A stretch of 64,000 bases of DNA from Maylandia zebra (Eukaryota > Chordata > Actinopteri > Cichliformes > Cichlidae), in contig NC_135177.1 of the NCBI RefSeq assembly GCF_041146795.1, positions 2,337,560 through 2,401,559 of the forward strand, in the 5' to 3' direction. Shown here in pieces: positions 54,936 through 64,000 of the stretch. Below the pieces are notes generated by a model. That model was not told where the DNA came from, ran no database searches, and saw nothing but the letters and a program-made list of their open reading frames with translations. Made by a program: the position numbers and the translations under genes. Each line of letters begins with the position of its first letter. Positions within the stretch are counted from its first letter, which is position 1.

Positions 54936-57670
54936 ACTCCAGTGCAGAAAGACACAATTTGTGTCCCAATGGCCGTTCCTTATGGGAATAATTTATACTG
55001 GGACCTGGAGTGGAAGAGAATTTGACCTTTCCATCGAAATTCCTGTTAACCAACAAAGTAAAGAAAATGTCTTTTGAAATCATTCATCGTTTATACCCCA
55101 CCAGAACTTTTCTTGTATAAAAAAGACGCTGATGTTAACGGTTCATTTTGTTACTGTCTCACTGCACTAATCTTTTGTGGACAGATTTTTGTACTTTTGT
55201 TGTTTCTTTTATTTATTCTGACTTCTCTCTCTCTGTTGTGGGAAATATTTTTTTGATTAATCTGCAAATAGGGCAAACACATTTTATTTGATTAATTTAC
55301 TCATTTTACTGGCTAAAATTCACAGACTTCCATAATGTAAAAGCAATTAAAACTCTAAACCTATGCTCCTGTGATATCGTGTGATTCAACCCTTAGCCTG
55401 TGTCTAACTGTTAATAAATGTAACTCCCTGACAGTGTCTTTGGCTTATTTAACTGTTTGAGTTGCTAAAAAGTTTTGGGTTTTTTGTTAAACTTTATTTA
55501 TCACATTTTAGACATACAGTTAGGTAGAACAGGAATCACATAAAAGATGACATTGTGGTGTTACAATGAGGAACAATGAGAGTGAAGGGACAGTGAGACT
55601 ACAGTGAGTACAAAATAAAATCAATTAAGGGGAACATAAATAAACAAAAGTTTGCGAGAGCCAAAATCAAGTTTCAAACAGTTCCAGATGTTAACTTGAG
55701 AGCCTCGGTGTTCTTTGATGAGGAGATTGTCCTTATATATTGTGCGAGTTCTATTTTTAATACAAGAAGTTCAGGCTTTCTGCCGAGGACTTTGCTTTTG
55801 TGCATGTGAAGTTTTGCCAAAACTAACAAACATATTTATAAAGAAGAAAGCATCACTGTCCTTGTGTTTAAAATGATAACAGCCAAAGATAAAGTCCTTG
55901 TAGTATAACTGAAAATTAGGGAGAACAGTAATAAACTTGTGGAGGTCCTTCCAGAATTTACATGTACATGTACATTACTGGTACATTGTATCTCCTGAGG
56001 AACTCAGAGTAATTATATAAGAGTCCATCTTCTCTATTTAACTGACTAATCAAGATTATTAAACCAGTTATTTAAAAAAAGAGTTTTATTTTTATAAATA
56101 ATATTGCAGTTATTCCAAATAAAACCGTTTTGTGGAGAGAAATTGTGTTTGTAAATCAGCGCCCATGCCAAAAGAATCTGTTGATGAAAGTGAGAAAGTT
56201 TCAGTGGTATTTGTGGAATACTATAACTGTTAAGTTAAGGCGCCTACATTAGAGAACACATGATGTGAGATAAAGTTCCAGATAGAAGTGGGATTCTTTA
56301 AATACTTTTTAATCCACTTTATTTTAAAAGCATTGTTAAGAGCACCACAATCAATAAAATGTATGCCTCCTTTATCATATGAATTTAAAGCTACTGATTT
56401 ACGCAAGCAGTGAGTTTTATTTTTCCATAAAAAATTCTTTATAATAACTTGTTAATTGACTTACAGGTTGTATTATCAACATGTAGTGACTGAGCAGCAG
56501 GTTAGACGGGAGATACCTTCAGCCTCCGACAGCAGAACTCTTCCCTTCAACGACAGGTCTCACTGTGATTTTTTGGGATTTTTTTTTTTTGGAGCTCATT
56601 TTTTATTATTTGAATTCCAAGGTATCTTACAGAGTTTCTTACAGGTATTCCATGAATTGAAGTTGCTAAACAACTTTTAACTGGTAAAAGTTCACATTTA
56701 TGCAGGTTGAATGAAAGTCCGGAGGCTTTAGAAAATGGCTGTATATTGTTAATGGCCACTGAAACTTGCGAGGCGTCTCTGAGGAAGAGAGCTGTATCGT
56801 CTGCCAGCTGACTTATGAGTATTTCTCTGTTAGCAATGACCAGGCCTTTTAAAGAACTGAGTTTAATGTGCGAATTACAGAGTCGCACAGAAAGAAGGAA
56901 TAAATATACGGACAGGAGGCAACCCTGCCTCACTCCACGCTTTAGAGAGACTCTCGGGGAAGTACCAGTGGCAAGCTCTATGGAGCTGTTACAGTACAGT
57001 GTCCGAGCGGCATTACAGAAGGACTGACCGAACCCAAATTTATTTAAAGCTGTAAAAATAAACTCATGCTCTAAGGAGTCAAACGCCTCGTAGAAATCAA
57101 AAAAAAGAATAAGACTATCATCCTGTACAAGTTCTGGGTAATCTATTATGTCTAGAATGAATCTTATGTTGTTTGAGATATGACGATTCTGCATGCATCC
57201 AGATTGACTCTCATCAATAACTTTACCTAATACGTGTTTTATTCTATTAGCCAATATCTTATAATCATTATTCAGTAAAGAGATTGGTCGCCAGTTGTCT
57301 AGGGAGTGCACCTCTATCCATACTTTCCTTAAAAACGTCTAAAAGAAACGGGGCTAAACTGTCAGCGAACTGTTTGTAAAGCTCGGCAGTAAGGCCGTCA
57401 GTTCCAGAGGATCTGTTAATCTTTAGATGTTTTATAGCATCTGCAACCTCGATCAAAGAAATTGATCTGTCGCAAAGCTGACTTTCCTCCTCATTCAGCT
57501 GAGTGATTTTGTCTAAAGAATTTAAAAAAGTCAGACAAGCTTCAGGGCAATAACTAGAAGAATAAAGTTTGCAATAAAAGTTTGAACAATATTTTGCTAC
57601 GGTATCCTTATCATTAGAAATTGTCCCATTAATATTTAGTTGTAGGATGGAGTTGGTGTTAGATTGATGC

Positions 57671-58353
57671 CCCTCCGGTGGTCCTCCTTGGGCTCTCGCA
57701 CTCTGGGGCCTCTGGATGTCTGGGGCCTGGATCTCCTCCATGCCTGCTTCATGCCCTGGGGGGCGGGGCTATGGCTCGCTACATCCTCTAGCAGACCATT
57801 ACATGTGGAAACCATTTGAATACAAGCGTGCTGATCCACACAGGTGTGCACACGCGTGCTCACTGCTCGTAGACTTAAATTACACCTTTCTTGGCCGCTA
57901 CTTCAAAGCACATTGTGCGCTGTCTGTCCTGCGTGCTGCACAACAACATTGAATATTTAGTATTTACTGCTGTTTACACTTAGCTAGATTAATGCGATGG
58001 TGTTGTGTTTAGTATGTTGCTTTGTTTTTTGCTTGTTTTCTATTCTTCTCCCAACAGGTGATCCAGGAGATTTTTTTTCTCCCCCCCTTTCTCACTGTCC
58101 CTCTCCCCTTCTGTTTTTCCTTTCCTTCCTCTTTCTTTCTCCCTTTCCTATCCCTCACTCATGTCTGTCCCGTCTGTAACATCTGAAAATAAAATATAAT
58201 AAATAATAAAAACGAAGGTCGATCAAATGGACCAATACGGCAATGCCACGATGATCCATTTGGCAAAGTAAATCCATTGGGTCTCCTTGTTGGTCTTCAG
58301 ACAACAATTCTGACGGCTAAAGAACCAAATGGGACAGGCAAAAAAAAGAAAAA
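57671..58353 (+). mobile_element. Retro-inserted sequence with A-rich tail and 10-bp target duplication
   Basis: The decamer AGATTGATGC occurs on both sides (57661-57670 and 58354-58363), exactly where the host LINE frame (…EKHQS / NTNSIL…) is split. Removing one copy and the insert rejoins the host reading. The insert ends in an A-rich run (GGCAAAAAAAAGAAAA), so it moved by retrotransposition in + orientation. Inside are a C/T-rich tract (58071-58150) and CTGAAAATAAAATATAATAA. Its family was not recognised and no ORF of note is present; it is probably the 5'-truncated end of a LINE. Confidence 0.85.
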
Positions 58354-58647
58354 AGATTGATGCTTTTCAAGTCTGAAAAAATAGGCTGAATTCTGCTCTC
58401 CTTCTTCGAACCATTTTCTGAATAAATGCTCCGTCAGCTTTACGTTTGTAAATCTCATCCAACCTGTGCTGCAGGTCAACCAGTTCTATCTTATCAGATT
58501 CACTGAGGGTGTCTATTGGTTTGGAAGTCAGGCATGTGATCGTTTGTATCACCTGTGTCTCATCAGATCTTCTTTTTTTGCCAAATCACTGCTGTATTTT
58601 CTAAAGAGTTTTCCAATTTTATATTTCAAAAGTTCCCACTGACCTCG

Positions 58648-59811
58648 GTAGTAATGAAGGTGTTTGAGAGGCCGCTGAAGAACATCATCTCCTCCTCCAT
58701 CCCAGACACCACAGATCTGCTCCAGTTCGCCTACAGATCCAACAGATCCACAGAGGATGCCATCGCCCACGTCCTACACACCACTCTCAGCCACGTGGAC
58801 AAGAAACAGGGTAACTATGTGCGAATGCTGTTTGTTGATTACAGTTCAGCGTTTAACACAATAGTGCCCTGCAGACTGTTCACAAAGCTGAGGGATCTGG
58901 GACTTAACAGCCGTCTGTGTGCATGGGTGTTGGACTTCCTCACTGGCAGAACTCAGGTGGTGAGGGTGGGCAGGTGCTTCTCCAACAGCATCACCATCAA
59001 CACAGGAGCACCTCAGGGATGTGTCCTCTCGCCACTGCTCTACTCCCTCTACACTTCAGACTGTGTGGCCACCCATGGCTCCAACACCATTGTGAAGTTT
59101 GCTGACGACACAGTGGTGTTGGGTGCCATCTCCAACAACGATGAGGCGGCCTACATGGATGAAGTGAAGAATCTGGCATCGTGGTGCCAGGACAACCACC
59201 TCCAGCTGAACGTCAGCAAGACCAAGGAGCTGGTGGTGGACTTCAGAAGGGGTCAGCACAGAGACTACAAGCCCATTATCATCAATGGAGCTCCAGTGGA
59301 GAGGGTGCAGTCCTTCAAGTATCTTGGTGTCCACATCTCCTCAGACCTGACATGGGCTGCCCACATTCAGGTCCAGACCAAAAAGGCTAGGCAGCGCCTG
59401 TATCACCTACGACAACTGAGGAAGTTCAGGGTCTCTCCAAAGATCCTCAGGATTTTCTATACAGGCGCTGTGGAGAGCATCCTCACACAGAACATGACAT
59501 CGTGGTTTGGGAACAGCTGTGTGAAGGACCAAAAAGCTCTCCAGAGAGTGATCCGTACAGCAGAACGCTGCTGCAGGATTGCTCTCCCCCCGCTTCAGGA
59601 CACCTACACCAGGAGATGCCGGACTAGAGCAGCGCAGATACTGAAGGACCCGTCCCATCCTGGCAACAAACTTTTCCAACTTCTGCAATCTGGTAGAAGG
59701 TTCAGCATCTTCCAGGCAAGGACAGAGAGACTCAAGAGGAGCTTCTATCCCCAAGCCATCCGTGCCCTAAACACACACACCCGCCCTCTCACATCATCTA
59801 TAATTGACTGA
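58648..59811 (+). CDS. LINE reverse transcriptase (N-terminally truncated, frame intact)
   Basis: About 387 codons of a CR1/Rex1-like reverse transcriptase without a stop or frameshift. In order: VVMKVFERPL, LLQFAYRSNRSTEDAI, motif A LFVDYSSAFNTI, LDFLTGRTQVV, motif B NTGAPQGCVLSPLLYSLYTS, motif C FADDTVVLG, LNVSKTKELVVDFRR, FKYLGVHISSDLTW and a C-terminal region to ALNTHTRPLTS. The catalytic aspartates of motifs A and C are present. The upstream endonuclease and the start codon are missing. The first in-frame ATG (58555) lies in antisense host LINE, so it is not expected to make an active protein. The intact frame suggests recent insertion. Confidence 0.85.
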   Translation, partial: VVMKVFERPLKNIISSSIPDTTDLLQFAYRSNRSTEDAIAHVLHTTLSHVDKKQGNYVRMLFVDYSSAFNTIVPCRLFTKLRDLGLNSRLCAWVLDFLTGRTQVVRVGRCFSNSITINTGAPQGCVLSPLLYSLYTSDCVATHGSNTIVKFADDTVVLGAISNNDEAAYMDEVKNLASWCQDNHLQLNVSKTKELVVDFRRGQHRDYKPIIINGAPVERVQSFKYLGVHISSDLTWAAHIQVQTKKARQRLYHLRQLRKFRVSPKILRIFYTGAVESILTQNMTSWFGNSCVKDQKALQRVIRTAERCCRIALPPLQDTYTRRCRTRAAQILKDPSHPGNKLFQLLQSGRRFSIFQARTERLKRSFYPQAIRALNTHTRPLTSSIID

Positions 59812-60137
59812 GACAGGACTCTTCCAGACACTAAACCAAGGCACAATGTACATTTCAATTCCTTTAATTTTAAATATGTTTATATTGTCTATCCTGTAAA
59901 ATAGTCAGATGTCTATTCATATTAATGTACAGAATTCACCTGCTAGCTGCTACTACTGCACATTCACCCAGTGTATATACTATATGTAGATATATATAAT
60001 GTTCTTCCTCTACACCCCCCCCCTTCCCCCCCCCCCCAATTTTTGCACATGTCGAGGAGCGTGTCAGGCTACATTTCACTGTGTGTTATACTTGTATAAC
60101 TATGCATGTGACAAATAAAGAACCTTGAACCTTGCTA
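58648..60137 (+). mobile_element. CR1/Rex1-like LINE inserted in the L1/Tx1 element, open RT frame
   Basis: A 5'-truncated LINE of about 1.5 kb. Its reverse-transcriptase ORF is followed by about 320 bases of 3' sequence ending in ACAAATAAAGAACCTTGAAC plus CTTG, a short tandem terminal repeat. On both sides the minus-strand L1/Tx1 ORF continues (QWELLKYKI on the left, KLYWSKALTDNTFCS on the right). The exact border and target duplication could not be fixed by eye. Confidence 0.85.
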
Positions 60138-60689
60138 CAAAATGTGTTATCTGTGAGAGCTTTACTCCAATAAAGTTTAATGAATCTCTGAACTTCACAA
60201 ATCACTTCTTTATGCTGAAGAATGGTTCTATTTAGCTTCCATTATGAGGTTTTAGTGATGAGGGAGGATGGGATTGATAAGCTAACCATTTTATGGTCTG
60301 AGAGTGGAGTAGGATAAATATCCGTTTAAATTTTCTCTAAACCTTTTGAGATAAGCCAATAATCGATACGCGAGTGCCTGGTTTGAGTCTTACTACACCA
60401 CGTGTAAGCTATTTGAGATGAATGAGAATCCCTCCAAGAATCGACTGAGTTGAATCTTTGTGCCAACAGTCTTATGAATGAGTTAAGAGTCTGAAGGCCA
60501 TCGGTCCAAATGCCTGTTAAACACTGTATTAAAGTCTCCACCAAAAATGATAAAAGAATTGGGATATTTAGATAAGCAGCGCAGTAGGCGCTCCTCCAAC
60601 CTATCAAAATATAGTTTAATGTCCCTGTGACAGTTAAAACCATAAACACTGAGAGCTGCTAAACAGTGCGCGGGCTGCGACTGATGGCC

Positions 60690-61345
60690 ATGAGACTGTA
60701 ACCTTCTTCTTCTTTTCAGTTTAATGGCGGTTGGTCAACCAGCTTAGATGCGCATTACCGCCGCCTGCTGGACTGGAGTGTGGACATTTTAAAGAACTAT
60801 AATCTACTTAGTTTTAAGAGTTTTAATCATCTGTGTTTTCTTAAATTAGTCGTTAAATGTATAAATAGGATGGCCCCAGAGTGTCTCAATAGATACATCC
60901 AGAGACAAGATAGTAATCGTATTACCAGGAGCAAGGTGAACGGCAACCGCAAGATATATCGCAGATCTACATCCGGTCAGTCAGCTTTTTCCATACAGGC
61001 CTGACTGACCGAGGAGCACACTTCCAACCGAAATCAGATTGATTACAGACATCAGATCCTTTACATGAAGGTTAAAGTTTGGTTAAAGGGAAATCAGAGA
61101 TGTAGTCATTTTGACTGATGGTTTTAATTTTATTTTAATTTATTGTCTATTAATTGTATTTATGATGTAAGTTGGTTTTATGAAAATGTATGTTTTATTG
61201 TAAAATGTATCTATTTTGATTGAAGCCCAACAAGGGACAATTGTTGAAAATTAGCTATAAACGTATGTGCGTTACATCAGTTTCATGTTTTGTACTTGAA
61301 CTATGTTAAACTGCACTGCCCCTTTAAAATAAATAAATTCAAAAT
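60690..61345 (+). mobile_element. LINE 3' fragment with ORF C-terminus
   Basis: From CAGTTTAATGGCGGTTGGTC the sequence becomes a LINE-like C-terminus (FLKLVVKCINRMAPECLNRY, then TSGQSAFSIQA). It ends GGGACAATTGTTGAAAATTAG and CCCCTTTAAAATAAATAAA. The motif order resembles the end of an L2/RTE-type ORF. The frame is short and lacks catalytic domains. Confidence 0.6.
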
Positions 61346-61909
61346 TCAAATTAAGTGTTAAGTCGTGTTTTTTGCACTGATCGCACTTCTATGTACACCT
61401 AAACGCTAATGATAGCTAATTTCACCTTGTGTTTGTTTTTCATTTACATCAATGCTGCCAGCATCTCTGGATGGTCTCCGCCTCAGCAGCAACACAGATT
61501 TACATAAAATTGATAATTGATTAATTGTGTTAATTCATCCGTTTTTGTGTGTGTAAAAACTGTAAACCTATATCCAATGAGTTTGTTCATTTAATATTTT
61601 AAACTTGCATTAATGTGACACTGGAACTCACTGTTGTTGAAAATGGGCCTAAAATTTGACTTGTTCAGTTTTATTTATATCTTTTTTATAGTTTAATCAA
61701 GGTGCCTTCACTCAGAGCTCCACTCTGAGCAGCACTTTGTAAGAGTAACAAGGAGAAACCAGGGTCATGTATGGGCAGCCTGTGAAAAATCACTGTGTCA
61801 ACGTATTTTCCATTGTTCACTCTTATATACAGTCTTGGATATACTATGTAATATATATTTTTTATTTGTTTCATTTCTTTTTATTGTTGTATTGTTATTT
61901 ATTATACAT

Positions 61910-62222
61910 GGGGCGATCGTGGCTCAAGAGTTGGGAGTTCGCCTTGTAATCGGAAGGTTGCCGGTTCGAGCCTCGGCTCTGACAGTCTCGGTCGTTGTGT
62001 CCTTGGGCGAGACACTTCACCCGTTGCCTACTGGTGGTGGTCAGAGGGCCCGGTGGCGCCAGTGTCCGGCAGCCTCGCCTCTGTCAGTGCGCCCCAGGGT
62101 GGCTGTGGCTACAATGTAGCTGCCATCACCAGTGTGTGAATGTGTGTGTGAAAGGATATGTAAAGCGCTTTGGGGTCCTTAGGGACGAGTAAAAGCGCTA
62201 TACAAATACAGGCCATTTACCA
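61910..62222 (+). mobile_element. tRNA-derived SINE, copy 3
   Basis: Starts GGGGCGATCGTGGCTCAAG. The B box is GGTTCGAGCC, then TTGTGTCCTTGGGCGAGACA and a GGTGGCGCCAGTGTCCGGCA stretch. The 3' end AAAGCGCTATACAAATACAG is LINE-tail-like. It is the best-preserved copy in the window. It is a SINE and not a tRNA gene because a long body follows the head. Confidence 0.88.
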
Positions 62223-62659
62223 TATATTCTTCTTTTCTTCTCTTAACAGCGTGCTCTTTTCACTTAGAGCAGGTTTGCATACAGTTTCGGTTGTTCTTAA
62301 AGCACAATGACAATAAAGATTCTGATTCAGCCATCGTTTAGATAATGGTGAAGAAAAGAGGAACGAAGATGTTGATGACATGCAGCAGTGGGAGTGAAAA
62401 GAGGAGTGGGGGATTCACCTGATGCTCTGAGCCTATATCAGAATAACAAATGACTCAGCAATTATTCACTGTGATTTCCAACATTTCTGCTCAATAGAAA
62501 TGAATCTGATTTCCTTTCAAAAACAGTTACACTCTGCTCCTCTGAGCAGTAGTGATGTGCTTGGTCTGTGTGTTCTGATCATTTAGCTAACATCAGTACA
62601 AAGACTTTCTTGTCAGTTTGAAGTGGTCATTTAATAGTTGTCTCGTCTATGGAGCTTGG

Positions 62660-62735
62660 AAAAAAACAACTGGACTTCTTTAAGTTCCTTGAAGACGTTT
62701 CACCTCTCATCGAGCTTCTTCACTTCTAAAAGCAG
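62660..62735. repeat. Dispersed fish repeat fragment
   Basis: GAAGACGTTTCACCTCTCAT and CTTCTTCACTTCTAAAA recall the sequence at 6172-6242 (inverse) and 35030-35065. Such fragments are very common in fish genomes; the parent element cannot be seen here. Confidence 0.5.
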
Positions 62736-63012
62736 AGGGTGCAGAGTCCTGGGTATGTAATCCCATGTGGGAGCCTTAAGAGGACCAACTATATTGATCA
62801 TCCACCTTATCACATGTACCGAGGTGTGAAAAAGGGCGTGGGGTCCTTATTAGCAGAGGTTTTGGGTGAAGTTATTGTGAGACCTTATGCGACCCATTGA
62901 GATCACCTGACACAAGATGTGAGGGTCAGCGTCTGTTAAGCGTCTGGGAAGGAATCTGAAACGGCTTTGTATGGCAGACAGATGGCGTCAAAGATGGCTG
63001 CTCACAGTGGAC

Positions 63013-63235
63013 ATCGGTGGTTCTCAAGTCAAGTGGCTTTATTGTCATTGCAACCATGTGCAGTGGTACAGTACACAGTGAAAGGAGCAACGTTCCTCTG
63101 AGACCACGCTGCTACAGACAATCAAACAGGATTACAACAAACCAAAGCAAAGAGAGTGCAACGCCAGGCAGAACCGAATAATACAGACATCACAAAAGTG
63201 CAACAACGACAGTGGGTTGTGCAAAAAGTAACTTG
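63013..63235 (-). mobile_element. LINE 3' end fragment
   Basis: On the minus strand the sequence ends GCAATGACAATAAAGCCACT followed by TGACTTGAG. The polyadenylation-like signal next to short terminal repeats is the arrangement of LINE 3' ends. Confidence 0.55.
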
Positions 63236-63349
63236 GTGTATGCAGGTGTGCATATGTGTGCATGAGATTGCGCAGATAAGTGCCTCTTTCAAACCATGTG
63301 AGATGTGAACATTAAGCCTGACCGTTATCGTTTAGATGCAGATATCAAT

Positions 63350-64000
63350 CAGCAATCACAGACGGATTCCAGCTTCTACCTTGTGACAGGAAGGTTGTCT
63401 CGGCACAACATCCGGCAGCTGACAGCAGCTGTCCTCTGTTTGAAAACAAGGTCTCCGTCTGTGTCCAGTTGGTGGCGCTAATGCGCCGTTTTGCTTGCTA
63501 AGCAACAATAGATTAGATAGAAGAAGAAAGTTTGCTCTGGGTCGCACAGTTGCACGTGGGACGTGATCACGCCGTGTCTGTTCACTGAGGATCAACACAG
63601 GAGAGAAGCGATTCAACTCCGCGGGCTGCGTCCATTTCAGTAGTTTACGCCAGAAACGATGAGGCCAGGTACAGTAAGACACACGTGCTTACGCTCGCTA
63701 ACGCGGGCTGATGTCTGATCGTGTATTCGGTGAGTCTGTGCAGTCAGGTACACTGCGTGGACGGCCTACACGGCCACGTTATTGTGAAAACTACCGCAGA
63801 CTTGGCTGTCTGAGCGCGTGGTTTGTTCACGGTGAGCCGTTGGTGTGTCCGCGCTGGCGGAATAAGTGCTCTGAGTTGAACACGCGCTGTGTCTCCTCGC
63901 ACGTGTCTGGGACTCCGTGGGGCCCGCACAGCGAGCTCCGTTACAACCAGAGTTACGGTTTTATTCCGCGAGGAAAAGCCAAAGTCGGGTCACGCCGGCT
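63350..64000. promoter_or_regulatory. CpG-rich segment, possible promoter of a further gene
   Basis: CpG frequency rises clearly from about 63470 to the window end. A short candidate first exon on the + strand is ATGAGGCCAG (63658-63667) followed by the donor-like GTACAGTAAG, but its three codons identify nothing. Minus-strand frames in the same stretch show no domain. No known gene is assigned. Confidence 0.35.

Larger units (their letters stand above)
55600..60665 (-). mobile_element. L1/Tx1-type LINE, interrupted by two insertions
   Basis: Minus strand, 5' to 3'. Endonuclease: IIFGGDFN near 60550, then LLAQRFNSVDSWRDSHSSQI and KTQTRHSRIDYWLISK. Next is an ORF2 linker with QWELLKYKIGKLFRKYSSDL and RKWFEEGEQNSAYFFRLEKH. 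Reverse transcriptase: NWRPISLLNNDYKILANRIK, DFYEAFDSLEH, RGVRQGCLLS and LADDTALFL at 57290-56750. After that come DLSLKGRVLLSEAEGISRL and a C-terminal stretch LAKLHMHKSK-type near 55800. Frameshifts occur near 58450, 57300 and 56560, and a segment is missing before DLSLKGR. It is interrupted at 57671-58353 and at about 58648-60137. Inactive. Confidence 0.85.

Noticed and set aside
58297..58552. Small minus-strand genes of 60-61 codons
   Set aside because: Both frames are parts of one L1/Tx1 ORF2 separated by a frameshift.
1..64000. CRISPR arrays, operons, bacterial genes or contamination
   Set aside because: Spliced vertebrate genes and fish-type repeats extend across the window; no regularly spaced repeats or prokaryotic gene structure was seen.

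Overview
This window is vertebrate nuclear DNA, almost certainly from a teleost fish. It holds two intron-rich genes with canonical GT-AG splice sites in a dense field of fish-type retrotransposons and DNA transposons (L2/CR1-like LINE tails, tRNA-derived SINEs, Tc1-like and hAT-like elements, Gypsy fragments). A cichlid-like genome would fit, but that is inference from the repeat types and not proven here.

Both genes could be assembled exon by exon with every splice phase consistent. The first is a complete slc6a20-type sodium-dependent imino-acid transporter on the + strand (10404-26794, 11 coding exons, 601 codons). The second is a complete sacm1l phosphoinositide phosphatase on the - strand (53783-34252, 20 coding exons, 586 codons). 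They converge tail to tail with about 7.5 kb between stop codons. SACM1L and SLC6A20 are also convergent neighbours in tetrapods, so this is a conserved pair. Their functions are unrelated (plasma-membrane transport versus ER/Golgi PI4P turnover), and the adjacency looks like shared ancestry, not an operon-like unit.

Layout. 1-10300: no host gene recognised. It holds an interrupted duplication, a hAT-like element with 8-bp target duplication, a Gypsy pol fragment, a LINE endonuclease welded to its own 3' tail, and antisense LINE sequence next to the slc6a20 promoter. 10312-28014: slc6a20 with TATA box, exons and 3' UTR. Its introns carry an antisense LINE reverse-transcriptase fragment, a THAP-domain relic, TIR elements, a Gypsy relic, and a Tc1-like relic split by a SINE. 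28100-34250: intergenic, including a minus-strand unit with an unrecognised membrane plus coiled-coil ORF (29087-29644), a second hAT-like copy and L2 tails. 34252-53783: sacm1l, with several elements lying very close to splice sites (a hAT-like element 12 nt from a donor, a SINE at an acceptor, a palindromic element near another acceptor). 53800-53900: GC-rich sacm1l promoter with a CRE and an ETS-type site. 54000-63300: a retrotransposon nest, mainly an L1/Tx1-type LINE (minus) broken by two later insertions, one of which keeps an open reverse-transcriptase frame. 63350-64000: CpG-rich sequence that may be the start of another gene.

No prokaryotic features, rRNA genes, functional tRNA genes or CRISPR arrays were seen. 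The tRNA-like sequences are SINE heads. Exon coordinates were read by eye and should be good to a base or two; element borders without target duplications are approximate. LINE clade names rest on motif resemblance recalled from known families, not on a search.
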